NCBI GenBank assembly: GCA_012838125.1
Contig: DUPW01000070.1
Coordinates: forward strand, 1 to 36,488
Length of the DNA stretch: 36,488 nucleotides
Reading direction: 5' to 3'
Source of the DNA: Papillibacter sp.
Lineage (GTDB): Bacteria > Bacillota > Clostridia > Oscillospirales > Oscillospiraceae
Below, piece after piece: positions 25,447-32,465 of the stretch (positions are counted from its first letter, which is position 1; each line of letters starts with the position of its first letter). Under the pieces are notes generated by a model, which was given only the letters and a program-made list of their open reading frames with translations, searched no databases and had not been told where the DNA came from. Made by a program: the position numbers and the translations under genes.

Positions 25447-25473
25447 TTAGCACTCGAACTAGTGGAGTGCTAA
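25447..25473 (-). promoter_or_regulatory. CIRCE operator (HrcA binding site)
   Basis: TTAGCACTC-N9-GAGTGCTAA is an exact match to the CIRCE consensus. It sits between the groES promoter and the start codon, so heat-shock control by HrcA is expected. Confidence 0.97.
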
Positions 25474-25481
25474 CGCATACT

Positions 25482-25510
25482 ATAATAGTCCAAGAAATGC
25501 TATTGTGCAA
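25482..25510 (-). promoter_or_regulatory. Promoter of groESL
   Basis: Minus strand TTGCAC, 17 bp, TATTAT (or TATAGT shifted by 3), immediately upstream of CIRCE as usual. Confidence 0.6.
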
Positions 25511-25733
25511 CTACCGTCTTGCCCAAATTTGCGCAAATACAGCAAAATAACGGGGTTAGCGCAAAAATATCAAGGTATTTCTGTTGCAAGGTTAAAAATA
25601 CTTCAATTCTCTACCGAATTCTAATGTCCAAGTGGAGCAAAAGGGGTAGAAAATGAGAAATCACCTCACCCATCCTTCCAAAAAAGGGGTAGATGCAGCC
25701 CGAAACAAAGCTAGTATACCCCATTGGGCTGGA
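25511..25733. other. Intergenic region, no gene seen
   Basis: AT-rich stretch between the groESL promoter and the stop of the methyltransferase gene. The motif AAAAGGGGTAGA occurs twice (25639 and 25681). Leftward from the methyltransferase, GGGGTA...TACCCC followed by TTTTTT could be a weak terminator with a long loop. The plus ORF 25653..26108 of the track is antisense to the methyltransferase. Confidence 0.4.
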
Positions 25734-26861
25734 TTATTTCGCCGGCCTTTTCGGGTAGTACATGAACAGGTCGCACTTTATCATGCCGTTGTACAGCTTG
25801 CGTTTTTTCGTGGCCGAACGCCCGAAGGCCTGCTCAAACTCCGTGTGGGAGGAGAGGATATAGAGATTCCAGTCCCGAAGGGTCGAGACGGCCTTTCCGA
25901 ACGCCGTATAGAGCCGCTCGGCGTCTTTGCGTTCCATCACCCGCTCCCCGTAAGGCGGATTTGTCATGATGATGCCGCCGGCCGTTTCCCTCGTAAACGC
26001 GCACGCATCGGCCACTTCAAAGCAGATGTGTTCCGCGACGCCGGCGCGGCGGGCGTTGTCCTTCGCGATTTGAACGCTCTGAGGGTCGATGTCCCCGCCC
26101 CAAATTGAGTAGTTGCCGCGGTATTCCTTGTCCCGTGCCTCGTCCTTCGCCGCTGTCCACACGTTCTGGGGCAGCCATGCCCATTTCTCGGCGGCAAAGG
26201 GGCGATTTAGCCCCGGGGCGCGGTTGAGCGCGGCGAGGGCGGCTTCGATGCAGATTGTGCCGGAGCCGCAGAAGGGGTCGCAGACCTCATCCCGCCCGCG
26301 GTAGCGGGCAAGGCGCACGATGGCGGCGGCGAGGGTCTCCCTCAGGGGAGCGGCGTTGCCCACGGGGCGGTAGCCGCGCTTATGCAGACCGGCGCCGGAG
26401 GTGTCAATGGAGAGAGTGGCCACGTCGTTCATAATCGCAAACTGCACCTGATACGTGGCGCCTGTCTCCTTAAACCAGCTGTTTTTGTACTTCGTTTTCA
26501 GCCGCTCAACAATGGCCTTCTTCACGATGCTCTGGCAGTCCGGCACGGAAAACAGCTTTGAATTGAGCGCGTGGCCTTTTACGGGAAACGCCCCGTCCAT
26601 GGGGATATACCGCTCCCATGGCATGGCTTTCACGCCCTCAAACAGGGCGTCGAACGTCTCGCACCGCGTCCGACCCACCACAATGAGCACCCGCTCACCT
26701 GTGCGCAGGTTGATGTTGACGCGGGCGATATCTCCTTTCGTACCGGTGAAAAAGACGCGCCCGTTTTCCGCTTTGACGTCTTTCATGTCAAGGCGGCGCA
26801 GCTCGTCAGATACGAGCCCTTCCAGTCCGAACAAAGTCGGAACACACAGAGTCATTTCCAT
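25734..26861 (-). CDS. THUMP-domain SAM-dependent RNA methyltransferase (RlmL/YpsC type)
   Basis: 375 residues. The N-terminal ferredoxin-like and THUMP region (about 1-150) binds RNA. The C-terminal Rossmann methyltransferase shows VCDPFCGSGTICIEAAL (motif I) and the N-methyltransferase motif IMTNPPYGER. The architecture matches YpsC and the N-terminal half of E. coli RlmL, which makes m2G in 23S rRNA, so guanine-N2 methylation of 23S rRNA is the likely activity. ATG 26861 is accepted with AAAGGTT upstream, though ATG 26855 is possible. Monocistronic. Confidence 0.9.
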   Translation of the reverse strand: MEMTLCVPTLFGLEGLVSDELRRLDMKDVKAENGRVFFTGTKGDIARVNINLRTGERVLIVVGRTRCETFDALFEGVKAMPWERYIPMDGAFPVKGHALNSKLFSVPDCQSIVKKAIVERLKTKYKNSWFKETGATYQVQFAIMNDVATLSIDTSGAGLHKRGYRPVGNAAPLRETLAAAIVRLARYRGRDEVCDPFCGSGTICIEAALAALNRAPGLNRPFAAEKWAWLPQNVWTAAKDEARDKEYRGNYSIWGGDIDPQSVQIAKDNARRAGVAEHICFEVADACAFTRETAGGIIMTNPPYGERVMERKDAERLYTAFGKAVSTLRDWNLYILSSHTEFEQAFGRSATKKRKLYNGMIKCDLFMYYPKRPAK

Positions 26862-26942
26862 GATTTTAACCTTTTACCATCCTTTGTGTAAGCGGTGAGC
26901 ATCATATCATAATGTTGCCTGCTTTGTAAACGAAAAATACGA

Positions 26943-26972
26943 AAGCGAAGGCGAATGCCTTCGCTTTTTTGC
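26943..26972. terminator. Terminator between the thymidylate synthase-like and methyltransferase genes
   Basis: AAGCGAAGGC, GAAT and GCCTTCGCTT form a 10-bp stem. Leftward it is followed by TCGTATTTTTCG after the synthase-like gene, and the plus side has TTTTGCGTTTTT. Confidence 0.8.
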
Positions 26973-26976
26973 GTTT

Positions 26977-27720
26977 TTATCCCTTTTTCTCTCTCAGCTG
27001 CCGTACCATCTCCGCGATGTCCGGCCGGGCTTCCGCCATGAGCTCGTCCCACTCGCCGGCGTAGCGGTAGGTCACCTCCGCGCCGCTGTGAAGGCGCTTT
27101 ATGTAGCCGTCGAAGAGCCCGTAGTCCCGCTCGTAGACGTGAAAGCTGTTGGCGCGGTGGGTGTATGTGCCCATGTCTACGCCTACAGCGTCGGCAATGC
27201 GTTTTTGGAGCAGGACGAGGGCAAAGGCGTTCATGAAGGCGGCTTTCGTGGCGTCGTTGGAGCGGAAGAGGACTTTGCAGTGGAGTTTTCCGCCGCGGAT
27301 GAGATAGTGGATGCTTTGCAGGCAGGCGGGGGAGCCGGTGTGCATATCCTCATCACTGCGGATGCTGATAACGGCGCGGCGGGTATCCGGATTGCGGCGT
27401 AGCTCCTCGATGACCCAGGGCAATTGTTTTTCCATGCGCTGGTGGTAGGTGTATTCCCATTTGCCCCGCGCCACTTCAAAGTCCAGAATACCGTCCAGCA
27501 TTTCCTGACGGTACTGCTCCAGCGAGCGGGGGTCCCCGATAAACAGGCGGCTGATCATCGGCTCTGAAAGGGGCTCGAGAACCACCATCGTCATGGACGC
27601 TTCCTTCTGGTTCGTGTTGTAGTCGGTGCAGGGCAGTTCATCGTGGTTTTCAGAGAGGGCTAAAAGGGCGTTGTGGTACGCCTCCGGCAATGTACGGCCC
27701 GTTACAAATAACTCGTGCAT
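26977..27720 (-). CDS. thyA: Thymidylate synthase family protein, non-canonical
   Basis: 247 residues. The paired arginines (DTRRAVISI), the nucleophile block GSPACLQSIHYLIRGGKLHCKVLFRSND and an Asn-containing helix KAAFMNAFALVLL match the synthase fold, with SFHVYERD near the end like the H-x-Y of ThyA. The usual P-C-H around the nucleophile is A-C-L here, and the protein is shorter than ThyA (about 264 or more). Archaeal synthases differ in a similar way. It would convert dUMP to dTMP with methylene-tetrahydrofolate. The gene starts 4 bp after the DHFR stop with GAGG in the overlap region, and this pairing supports the assignment. A dCMP-modifying relative is the main alternative. Confidence 0.75.
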   Translation of the reverse strand: MHELFVTGRTLPEAYHNALLALSENHDELPCTDYNTNQKEASMTMVVLEPLSEPMISRLFIGDPRSLEQYRQEMLDGILDFEVARGKWEYTYHQRMEKQLPWVIEELRRNPDTRRAVISIRSDEDMHTGSPACLQSIHYLIRGGKLHCKVLFRSNDATKAAFMNAFALVLLQKRIADAVGVDMGTYTHRANSFHVYERDYGLFDGYIKRLHSGAEVTYRYAGEWDELMAEARPDIAEMVRQLREKKG

Positions 27721-27724
27721 CCTG

Positions 27725-28237
27725 TTACCTCGCTTCCTGTGTGTATCGGAGGGGGCTTACGTTTTCGTAGCGGTGATAGGCGAAAGTAATGCCCTGGGAC
27801 TCAAAAACATCGCTACTTTCCCGAAGCACCCAGTTTGGCATCGCGTCCAGATTGGGGAAGTAGACGTCCGACTCGGCGGTGGTGTAAAACTTCGTGATAT
27901 ATGCGGTGTCGCAGTAGTTGAGGAGGAGGTGAAACACCATCGCCCCGCCCACGACGAAGACATTTTCGTCGTGCGCAGTTTCGCGAAACACCTCATCGAT
28001 GGAGGAGGCCACCGTGGCCCCTTCAATACTAAAGGAAGGATTGCGGGAGAGGATGATGTTGCGGCGGCCGGGAAGGGGCTTTTGCCCCGGGAAATCCAGC
28101 ACGGTGCGCCGCCCGACGATAATCGTTGAGCCAAGGGTTTTTTCGCGAAAGTACTTGCGGTCTTCCGGAATGATGATGTTCTGGGTGCCGTCCTTCCCGA
28201 TACCCCAGTTGTTGTCTACGGCGACGATGACATTCAT
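27725..28237 (-). CDS. folA: Dihydrofolate reductase
   Basis: 170 residues: MNVIVAVDNNWGIGKDG, the catalytic-acid region IIIPEDRKYFREKT with Asp where E. coli has Asp27, TIIVGRRTVLDFPGQKPLPGRRNIILSR, and FVVGGAMVFHLLL. Regenerates tetrahydrofolate, which the neighbouring synthase oxidises. The track start at 28318 is too early: ATG 28237 has GGAGG 8 nt before it. Slightly longer than E. coli FolA (159). Confidence 0.93.
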   Translation of the reverse strand: MNVIVAVDNNWGIGKDGTQNIIIPEDRKYFREKTLGSTIIVGRRTVLDFPGQKPLPGRRNIILSRNPSFSIEGATVASSIDEVFRETAHDENVFVVGGAMVFHLLLNYCDTAYITKFYTTAESDVYFPNLDAMPNWVLRESSDVFESQGITFAYHRYENVSPLRYTQEAR

Positions 28238-28265
28238 ATAAAGGCCTCCATAAGTGTCCGGCATC

Positions 28266-28610
28266 CTAGAGAATGACGATGGTGATGCCGTTGTTGTGAC
28301 GGTCAAGATCCGGGTCACTTCGAAGTTCGGGACAGGTATTCAGTGCCCGGCGGGTGGCTTCGTCGAAGATGGAGAAGTCCTCGCCCGTTATGTAGTCTTT
28401 GATGAGCCCTTTGCGCTTTTGCTCGCTGAGATACCGACGCGTTTTCGTGCGGATGACGCCGCCGGCGCCGGTGGAGCCGTACCCATGGATAAACTTGATG
28501 GCGCGGGTGCCGAGGGCTTTGCTGTTGCGGATGTTGTACGTCACCCGTTTTACGGCATCGTCCGAGCCCGGCATATCAAACTTTATGTTCACGGTTTTTA
28601 CATTGGACAT
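28266..28610 (-). CDS. Small Smr-domain protein
   Basis: 114 residues. The HGYGSTGAGG and IRTKTRRYL blocks followed by a basic helix and the final GITIVIL strand match the Smr domain fold found at the C-terminus of MutS2. In MutS2 the domain is a nuclease; free-standing copies are of unknown role. The track start at 28661 lacks a ribosome binding site. ATG 28610 with GTGAGTG upstream is preferred but not certain. The stop lies 28 bp before the DHFR start, so it may head this operon. Confidence 0.75.
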   Translation of the reverse strand: MSNVKTVNIKFDMPGSDDAVKRVTYNIRNSKALGTRAIKFIHGYGSTGAGGVIRTKTRRYLSEQKRKGLIKDYITGEDFSIFDEATRRALNTCPELRSDPDLDRHNNGITIVIL

Positions 28611-28667
28611 TATGCGGACACTCACTTTCAGCGTCATAAAGGCGAATTCGGTGCGAAACAATCTCCA

Positions 28668-28696
28668 TTGACAAAACAGTGAATATAGTGTACACT
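28668..28696 (+). promoter_or_regulatory. Promoter pointing to the tRNA-Ser region
   Basis: TTGACA, 17 bp, TACACT on the plus strand. AGTGTACACT at 28687-28696 is also a perfect 10-base palindrome. It reads toward the tRNA-Ser half copy and the intact tRNA 267 bp downstream. Confidence 0.65.
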
Positions 28697-28748
28697 GACT
28701 TTCGCGGTTTTACAATGCCCAAATGCACCATTGGCTGCGTCTTAATAT

Positions 28749-28790
28749 GGAGAGGTATCGAAGTGGTCATAACGGGGCTGACTCGAAATC
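28749..28790 (+). pseudogene. Exact 5' half of tRNA-Ser(CGA)
   Basis: The 42 bases starting GGAGAGGTATCGAAGTGG are identical to positions 1-42 of the intact tRNA-Ser at 28963. Identity begins precisely at the mature 5' end and stops on the 3' side of the anticodon stem. Neither the upstream nor the downstream flanks match. It lacks the variable arm, T arm and acceptor 3' strand, so it cannot give a tRNA. Confidence 0.93.
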
Positions 28791-28962
28791 GTGGTCGCTA
28801 TTCGGTAGCCTCCACTCCGGAATCCCTTGTATGTAGCGGGTTTTTGCGGTATTATGTAATTAAATATTTCAGTCGTTCTCCCCACGAAATCTCCCCAAAT
28901 TCTCAGTTTTTTCTGAGCCGGTTTTTCAACCGCGGGAGAAAAAATCGTGTTGAGATAGATAC
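28791..28962. other. 172-bp insert between the tRNA half and the intact tRNA
   Basis: AT-richer sequence with no convincing ORF. It holds short hairpins (CTCAG-N6-CTGAG at about 28900; CGGTT-N4-AACCG) and the text CCACGAAATCTCCCC, whose core ATCTCCCC recurs in the inverted repeat at 29156. It may be a remnant of an earlier integration. Confidence 0.4.
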
Positions 28963-29051
28963 GGAGAGGTATCGAAGTGGTCATAACGGGGCTGACTCGA
29001 AATCAGTTTGCGGGCAACCGCACGCGGGTTCGAATCCCGCCCTCTCCGCCA
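28963..29051 (+). tRNA. tRNA-Ser(CGA)
   Basis: 89 nt. The acceptor GGAGAGG pairs perfectly with CCTCTCC. The anticodon loop CTCGAAA has anticodon CGA at 28998-29000 (Ser UCG). A long variable arm (TGCGGGCAACCGCA) as in class II tRNAs, a T arm CGGGTTCGAATCCCG, discriminator G and encoded CCA complete it. It borders the integrative element, whose integrase lies 150 bp further on, so this gene is the likely attachment site. Confidence 0.97.
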
Positions 29052-29058
29052 AAATCGT

Positions 29059-29112
29059 GTAGAAAGTGCCTAAATTGCCAAGCGTGGTTTAGGCACTTTC
29101 TACTATTCTTTT
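29059..29112 (+). terminator. 16-bp hairpin after tRNA-Ser
   Basis: GTAGAAAGTGCCTAAA and TTTAGGCACTTTCTAC pair perfectly across a 13-nt loop, followed by TATTCTTTTCC. Probably the tRNA terminator; it may also act in both directions for the integrase transcript. It sits where attachment-site arm sequences would be expected. Confidence 0.75.
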
Positions 29113-29155
29113 CCTCATTTGAACCCACAGATATGCGTTCAGCGACCTTTTTTAC

Positions 29156-29183
29156 GATCTCCCCTTTTTCCCGAGGGGAGATC
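29156..29183. repeat. 9-bp inverted repeat beside the integrase stop
   Basis: GATCTCCCC and GGGGAGATC are separated by 10 nt. There is no T-tract outside the stem on either strand, so termination is doubtful. Could be a recombinase or Xis site. Confidence 0.4.
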
Positions 29184-29201
29184 ATCGGGGAGAACGGACG
29201 C

Positions 29202-30359
29202 TTATTTTGCCTCTGCGATGCCAAGGCCGGAGAGCATTGCATCTGCGGAGGTCAGCTTGGAGCTGTAGTCCAGATGGGCGTAAATATTTGCTGTGGTAGA
29301 AAAATCGCTGTGACCAAGCCATTCCTGAATCTGCTTCATGGGAACACCGTTTGCGAGCATCAGACTGGCACAGGAGTGCCGGAGATCGTGAAAACGGATG
29401 CGCCGCAGACCGTTTGCTTCCAGAAGCTTCGGAAACTGCTCCGTCACATAATGGGGCTTGATGAGATCACCGATCTCATTGATGCAGACATAACCTGCAT
29501 ACTTCTTGTTGTACGATTTCCCGCAGAGCCGTCTGTTGTTGTCCTGCTCCGCTTTGACGGCAAGCAGCCGTTCCTTGACGAAAGGAACCAGCGGAAGGGT
29601 TCGCATACTGGACTTGGTTTTGGTGGTATCCGCCGCCACGAGAACGTGCTTATTGTCGAGGTTCACCGATGTAACGGTGTGCCGGATGACAATGGTGTCG
29701 TTCTCAAAATCAATGGCATCCCATTTAAGACCGATGGCTTCGCTGCGGCGCAGACCGTAGAAAGCACCGAACAGAATCGGCAGCTCCAGTTTGGTTCCCT
29801 TGGAGACCTCAAAAAGCTTGTTCACTTCGTCCGCATCAAAGAAGCTGCCGACGAAATGATCCTTCTTGGGGCGTTCAACCTTGTCCGCGGGATTCGACGG
29901 GATCAGATCCAGCTTGACTGCGTACTTCAGAGCTTTGTGAATGTTCGCGTGGTAATGGATAACAGACGAAGCACTCACACTCTTCAGTTTGAACAGATAG
30001 AAGTCCTGGATATCCTTTGCGGTCAGTTCCTTGAGGGTGATCCTTCTCTCGCGAAAATAAGGCGCGATGATACGCTTCACGGATGCTGCGTATGAAGCGT
30101 ATGTAGCGACTGCAATAGAGCTTTTCACGACATCAAGCCACTGCTCCATATAATCAGCGAAAAATATGTCTCCCTCTACCGGTTCTTCGGGCTGGAGCTT
30201 CTGACGTTCTTCCATCAGAAAGGCTTCGGCCTTTTTCTTATTGCCTTTCACAGTGAGACCCGTGGCGATCCACTTGGTCTTTCTCTTACCAAAGGCGTCA
30301 TTGTAATTCAGGACGGCATAGTAATAGCCGTTTTTTTCTCGAAGGTGTCCTGCTACCAT
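29202..30359 (-). CDS. int: Tyrosine recombinase/integrase (Tn916 Int-like)
   Basis: 385 residues. The N-terminal arm-binding region (about 1-60, YYYAVLNYNDAFGKRKTKW) is followed by a core-binding SAM-like domain (about 65-160). The catalytic domain has Arg in FYGLRRSEAIGL, Lys in TKTKSSMRTLPL, HDLRHSCASL, LGHSD and nucleophile Tyr in NIYAHLD. All catalytic residues R-K-H-R-H-Y are present. AGGAGG lies 8 nt before ATG 30359. It reads toward the tRNA-Ser end, the usual layout for elements integrated at tRNA genes. Confidence 0.96.
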   Translation of the reverse strand: MVAGHLREKNGYYYAVLNYNDAFGKRKTKWIATGLTVKGNKKKAEAFLMEERQKLQPEEPVEGDIFFADYMEQWLDVVKSSIAVATYASYAASVKRIIAPYFRERRITLKELTAKDIQDFYLFKLKSVSASSVIHYHANIHKALKYAVKLDLIPSNPADKVERPKKDHFVGSFFDADEVNKLFEVSKGTKLELPILFGAFYGLRRSEAIGLKWDAIDFENDTIVIRHTVTSVNLDNKHVLVAADTTKTKSSMRTLPLVPFVKERLLAVKAEQDNNRRLCGKSYNKKYAGYVCINEIGDLIKPHYVTEQFPKLLEANGLRRIRFHDLRHSCASLMLANGVPMKQIQEWLGHSDFSTTANIYAHLDYSSKLTSADAMLSGLGIAEAK

Positions 30360-30392
30360 TTTGTAAATCCTCCTACTCGTCTTAATTGCAGG

Positions 30393-30456
30393 ACGACACC
30401 TACCGATGACCGTGGTTCTATTATATCACCTTGTGGGTTCGAGTGGTAGGATGTCG
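30393..30456. repeat. Imperfect inverted repeat in the int-xis gap
   Basis: CGACACCTACC (30393-30403) faces GGTAGGATGTCG (30445-30456), differing by one base insertion. It flanks the candidate int promoter and may bind Xis or a repressor. Confidence 0.35.
30420..30428 (-). promoter_or_regulatory. Possible extended -10 promoter for int
   Basis: Minus strand TGATATAAT (TG-N-TATAAT) about 60 bp before the integrase start, without a good -35. Would allow int to be expressed separately from xis. Confidence 0.4.
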
Positions 30457-30465
30457 CCCAATGTG

Positions 30466-30714
30466 TCAAGCCTCTGCGGATGCGGTCTGAATTCCGATGC
30501 AGAGATAAGAAAAAAGATGAGCCTTGGGAATCCGGTAGGCTCGTCCAACCTTCAGACAGCAGATGCTGCCGGATTTGATGATCTTATATCCCGTCTTTGT
30601 GCTGACGGAAAGAATCTCACACATCTGATCGATGTTCAGCACGTCGGGGTAATCCCTCAGCATGAGCTTGTACGCTTCACGCTGGGAGATGTTTGCTGCA
30701 TTGTTGTTTCCCAT
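30466..30714 (-). CDS. xis: Excisionase-like helix-turn-helix protein
   Basis: 82 residues. VLNIDQMCEILSVSTKTGYKIIKSGSICCLKVGRAYRIPKAHL is a MerR-type winged helix (HTH_17) as found in Tn916-family and phage excisionases. AGGAGG sits 7 nt before ATG 30714. It lies directly upstream of int on the same strand. It would bias Int toward excision. Confidence 0.85.
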   Translation of the reverse strand: MGNNNAANISQREAYKLMLRDYPDVLNIDQMCEILSVSTKTGYKIIKSGSICCLKVGRAYRIPKAHLFSYLCIGIQTASAEA

Positions 30715-30848
30715 GTTCTTCCTCCTGTCTTCATTGCGCGGCGCTTCTCAGCGGCTTTGCGGTTTTCTTCTCGCTCGATGTTCTGGAGAGCGAGATAAGC
30801 GGTCAGGTCAAGGCAGCCGGAGCTGTTGTATTTATCTTTTCTGCTCAT
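30657..30848 (-). CDS. Small basic/acidic protein overlapping xis, unrecognised
   Basis: 63 residues from ATG 30848 (MSRKDKYNSSGCLDLTAYLALQNIE), with GGGAGG 7 nt upstream. The track's longer version runs into the toxin gene antisense frame. The middle (LDLTAYLALQNIEREENRKAAEKRR) is a charged helix. It starts 13 bp after the toxin stop and overlaps the first 58 bp of xis, so expression is probably coupled. It is not an obvious MazE antitoxin. Function unknown. Confidence 0.6.
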   Translation of the reverse strand: MSRKDKYNSSGCLDLTAYLALQNIEREENRKAAEKRRAMKTGGRTWETTMQQTSPSVKRTSSC

Positions 30849-30861
30849 AGCCATTCCTCCC

Positions 30862-31242
30862 TCACGGTGCTTCCACACATTCGGGAATCTGGAGACCAAG
30901 ACTGATTTCGATGCAGTCATCAACGCGTCGCATCTGTTCCTTATCCAGTCTGCCCATATACTTTTTAAATCTGCGCTTGTCGATGGTCTTGATCTGCTCA
31001 AGAAGTACCATTGAAGTGTCGCTGAGACATTTCACATTTTCAATGCGGCAATGCGTAGGCTGTTCGCTTTTCTTCCAAACACGGGAAGTGATCGGAGCAA
31101 TGATAAGCGTTGGACAAAAGTAATTGCCGGCATCGTTCTGGAGAAGAAGTACCGGTCTGGTGCCGCCCTGCTCAGAGCCGACATAGGGGTTAAGATCTGC
31201 AAGATAAATATCGCCACGGCGATAGTTCCAGTTTTCATTCAT
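30862..31242 (-). CDS. PemK/MazF-type endoribonuclease toxin
   Basis: 126 residues from ATG 31242 (AGGAGG 9 nt upstream; 34 extra track residues rejected). Family blocks YRRGDIYLADLNPYVGSEQGGTRPVLLLQND, PTLIIAPITSR, LLEQIKTIDKRRF and MRRVDDCI are clear. Such toxins cut mRNA at short sequences. No MazE-like antitoxin precedes it: the 500 bp upstream look non-coding. The only adjacent small gene is the one downstream at 30657-30848. Related clostridial elements often carry a lone PemK gene near int. Confidence 0.9.
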   Translation of the reverse strand: MNENWNYRRGDIYLADLNPYVGSEQGGTRPVLLLQNDAGNYFCPTLIIAPITSRVWKKSEQPTHCRIENVKCLSDTSMVLLEQIKTIDKRRFKKYMGRLDKEQMRRVDDCIEISLGLQIPECVEAP

Positions 31243-31279
31243 GTTTATGTTCCTCCTAAGAATTGATTGGTATGTAGAT

Positions 31280-31306
31280 GGGCGAGCTGTATGGTGCAGC
31301 TCGCCC
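31280..31306. repeat. 10-bp hairpin upstream of the toxin gene
   Basis: GGGCGAGCTG, 7 nt, CAGCTCGCCC. Only a short TTT follows on the plus strand and no T-tract on the minus strand. It marks the toxin-proximal end of the non-coding stretch. Confidence 0.6.
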
Positions 31307-31744
31307 TTTGATATCGGACTGGAATGACAAAGTATATCTGCCATTCCCGATGTTGTTATAAGTCATCTACTTCATACAGACTGCCTTACGCTCTCGGCAC
31401 TCGCTTCACGCCTATGCTTAACTTACATAGCCTCTCACCGGATTGCCTGCGACGGTTGTTAACACGCTCGGACTGTCCCTGGTGGGGAGTAGCACCTCTC
31501 CGTCCTCGTCGCCAATCGGGAGCTACCCGACTTTTCCGAAGCTGGCATTGATCGCTCCCCGTCAAACGGATCGTGGCGTACCCTTCGGCTCGGCTCTTAC
31601 TAGAGAGTTCGTTATCTGATAAAGGTATTCAGTTTTCAAGGAACGTTCACCGCATCCGGGATTAAACTATTACCGTCAGCGGTATAGGAAGTGATTTCTC
31701 CCTTCCAGGTGATAGCCGACGAGAAAGCTTTTTTTAGAACCAAA
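31307..31744 (-). ncRNA. Candidate structured RNA of about 440 nt, identity unknown
   Basis: No ORF is credible on either strand. Read leftward from the sigma-like gene, the sequence is GC-richer than its neighbours. It holds several stems: GGGAGC/GCTCCC enclosing a smaller TCGGG/CCCGA stem, GGCTATG/CATAG, and GGAATG/CATTCC at 31321-31347. It also contains TTCCTTGAAAACTGAATAC, which resembles the spacer text next to rRNA boxA antitermination signals. Could be a leader of the toxin-xis-int transcript or an independent RNA. I do not recognise the family and exact ends are unknown. Confidence 0.45.
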
Positions 31745-32221
31745 TCAGCAAAAATATTTGAAGAATTTTCTCAGCTTCTCAATTCTCTTGCCCACCGCCC
31801 TTTGTGAAATTCCAAACTCCTTGCTGATTTCTTCTTGAGTGAAGTTTTCGAACACATGAAGCGTAATTAGTTCGATATCCTTCTTGCCTAATGCTTTGAT
31901 TTGTTTGGCCAGCTCAGGATTGTCGATTTCCTCAGTCCACCAATAACGGGATTTCGCATCAGACTGTTCGATAGTGACTGACATTATTTCGAGGAACTTG
32001 TCGTTCAGCGGGCAAAGCCCCTCGTCATCAGTTCCGAATACATTGTCTGGAATCTGTTGGTTGTGTTCAAAGAATCTGCGTGTGCTGTTGAATGCCTCCA
32101 AATCGAACTGATGCATCTGCTCGATCTGTTCCTCTGTCATGCCTGCAGCGCGATATCCCGCCGCAAGCTTTTCCTGTTCTTCATCAAATCTTTTTCTTTC
32201 AAGCCCGTTGTTCCATGCCAT
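31745..32221 (-). CDS. Sigma-70 region 4-like regulator of the element
   Basis: 158 residues from ATG 32221 (AGGAG 9 nt upstream). The C-terminal 50 residues form a sigma region 4 helix-turn-helix: IELITLHVFENFTQEEISKEFGISQRAVGKRIEKL. The N-terminal part (residues 1-90) is charged and lacks sigma region 2, so it is not a complete ECF sigma factor. Small proteins of this type are frequent in clostridial conjugative elements and probably activate transfer or excision genes. It lies upstream of the toxin-xis-int run, separated by the non-coding stretch. Confidence 0.75.
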   Translation of the reverse strand: MAWNNGLERKRFDEEQEKLAAGYRAAGMTEEQIEQMHQFDLEAFNSTRRFFEHNQQIPDNVFGTDDEGLCPLNDKFLEIMSVTIEQSDAKSRYWWTEEIDNPELAKQIKALGKKDIELITLHVFENFTQEEISKEFGISQRAVGKRIEKLRKFFKYFC

Positions 32222-32325
32222 TTTTTGTAATCTCCTTTGAATTTCGTTTCTTGGTTGGCTGGTAAGAAACGAGGAGATTACGGATACTCTGCGAGATAGC
32301 ACTCCCAGCGTTTGTACATAAAAAA

Positions 32326-32353
32326 TCCTTTCTGCCGGGAGCGACAGAAAGGA
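32326..32353. repeat. 9-bp hairpin
   Basis: TCCTTTCTG and CAGAAAGGA around a 10-nt loop. Leftward it is followed by TTTTTTATG, so it can act as a minus-strand terminator ahead of the sigma-like gene. Confidence 0.55.
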
Positions 32354-32361
32354 AAGAAAAA

Positions 32362-32465
32362 GAGCCGCATGATGGTGGTCATAAAATCCATACCGATAAA
32401 ACAGAGGCTCGTAAAACGAAACTCTGTCTCATGCGGCATTAGGATGACTCACCATTCAGCGGCTC
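32362..32465. promoter_or_regulatory. Two mutually exclusive long-range stems
   Basis: GCCGCATGA (32364) can pair with TCATGCGGC (32429), enclosing ACAGAG/CTCTGT. Alternatively GAGCCGC (32362) plus TGGTG plus GTCA pairs with TGAC, CACCA and GCGGCTC (ending 32465). The shared strand means only one fold can form at a time. The region lies between the zinc ribbon and sigma-like genes and precedes the terminator-like hairpin in the leftward transcript. This is the layout of an attenuator or switch, though a transfer origin is also possible. Confidence 0.5.

Noticed and set aside
31307-31744. Group I or group II intron
   Set aside because: No domain V-like GAGC...GAAA hairpin, no group I core motifs and no reverse transcriptase or homing endonuclease ORF.
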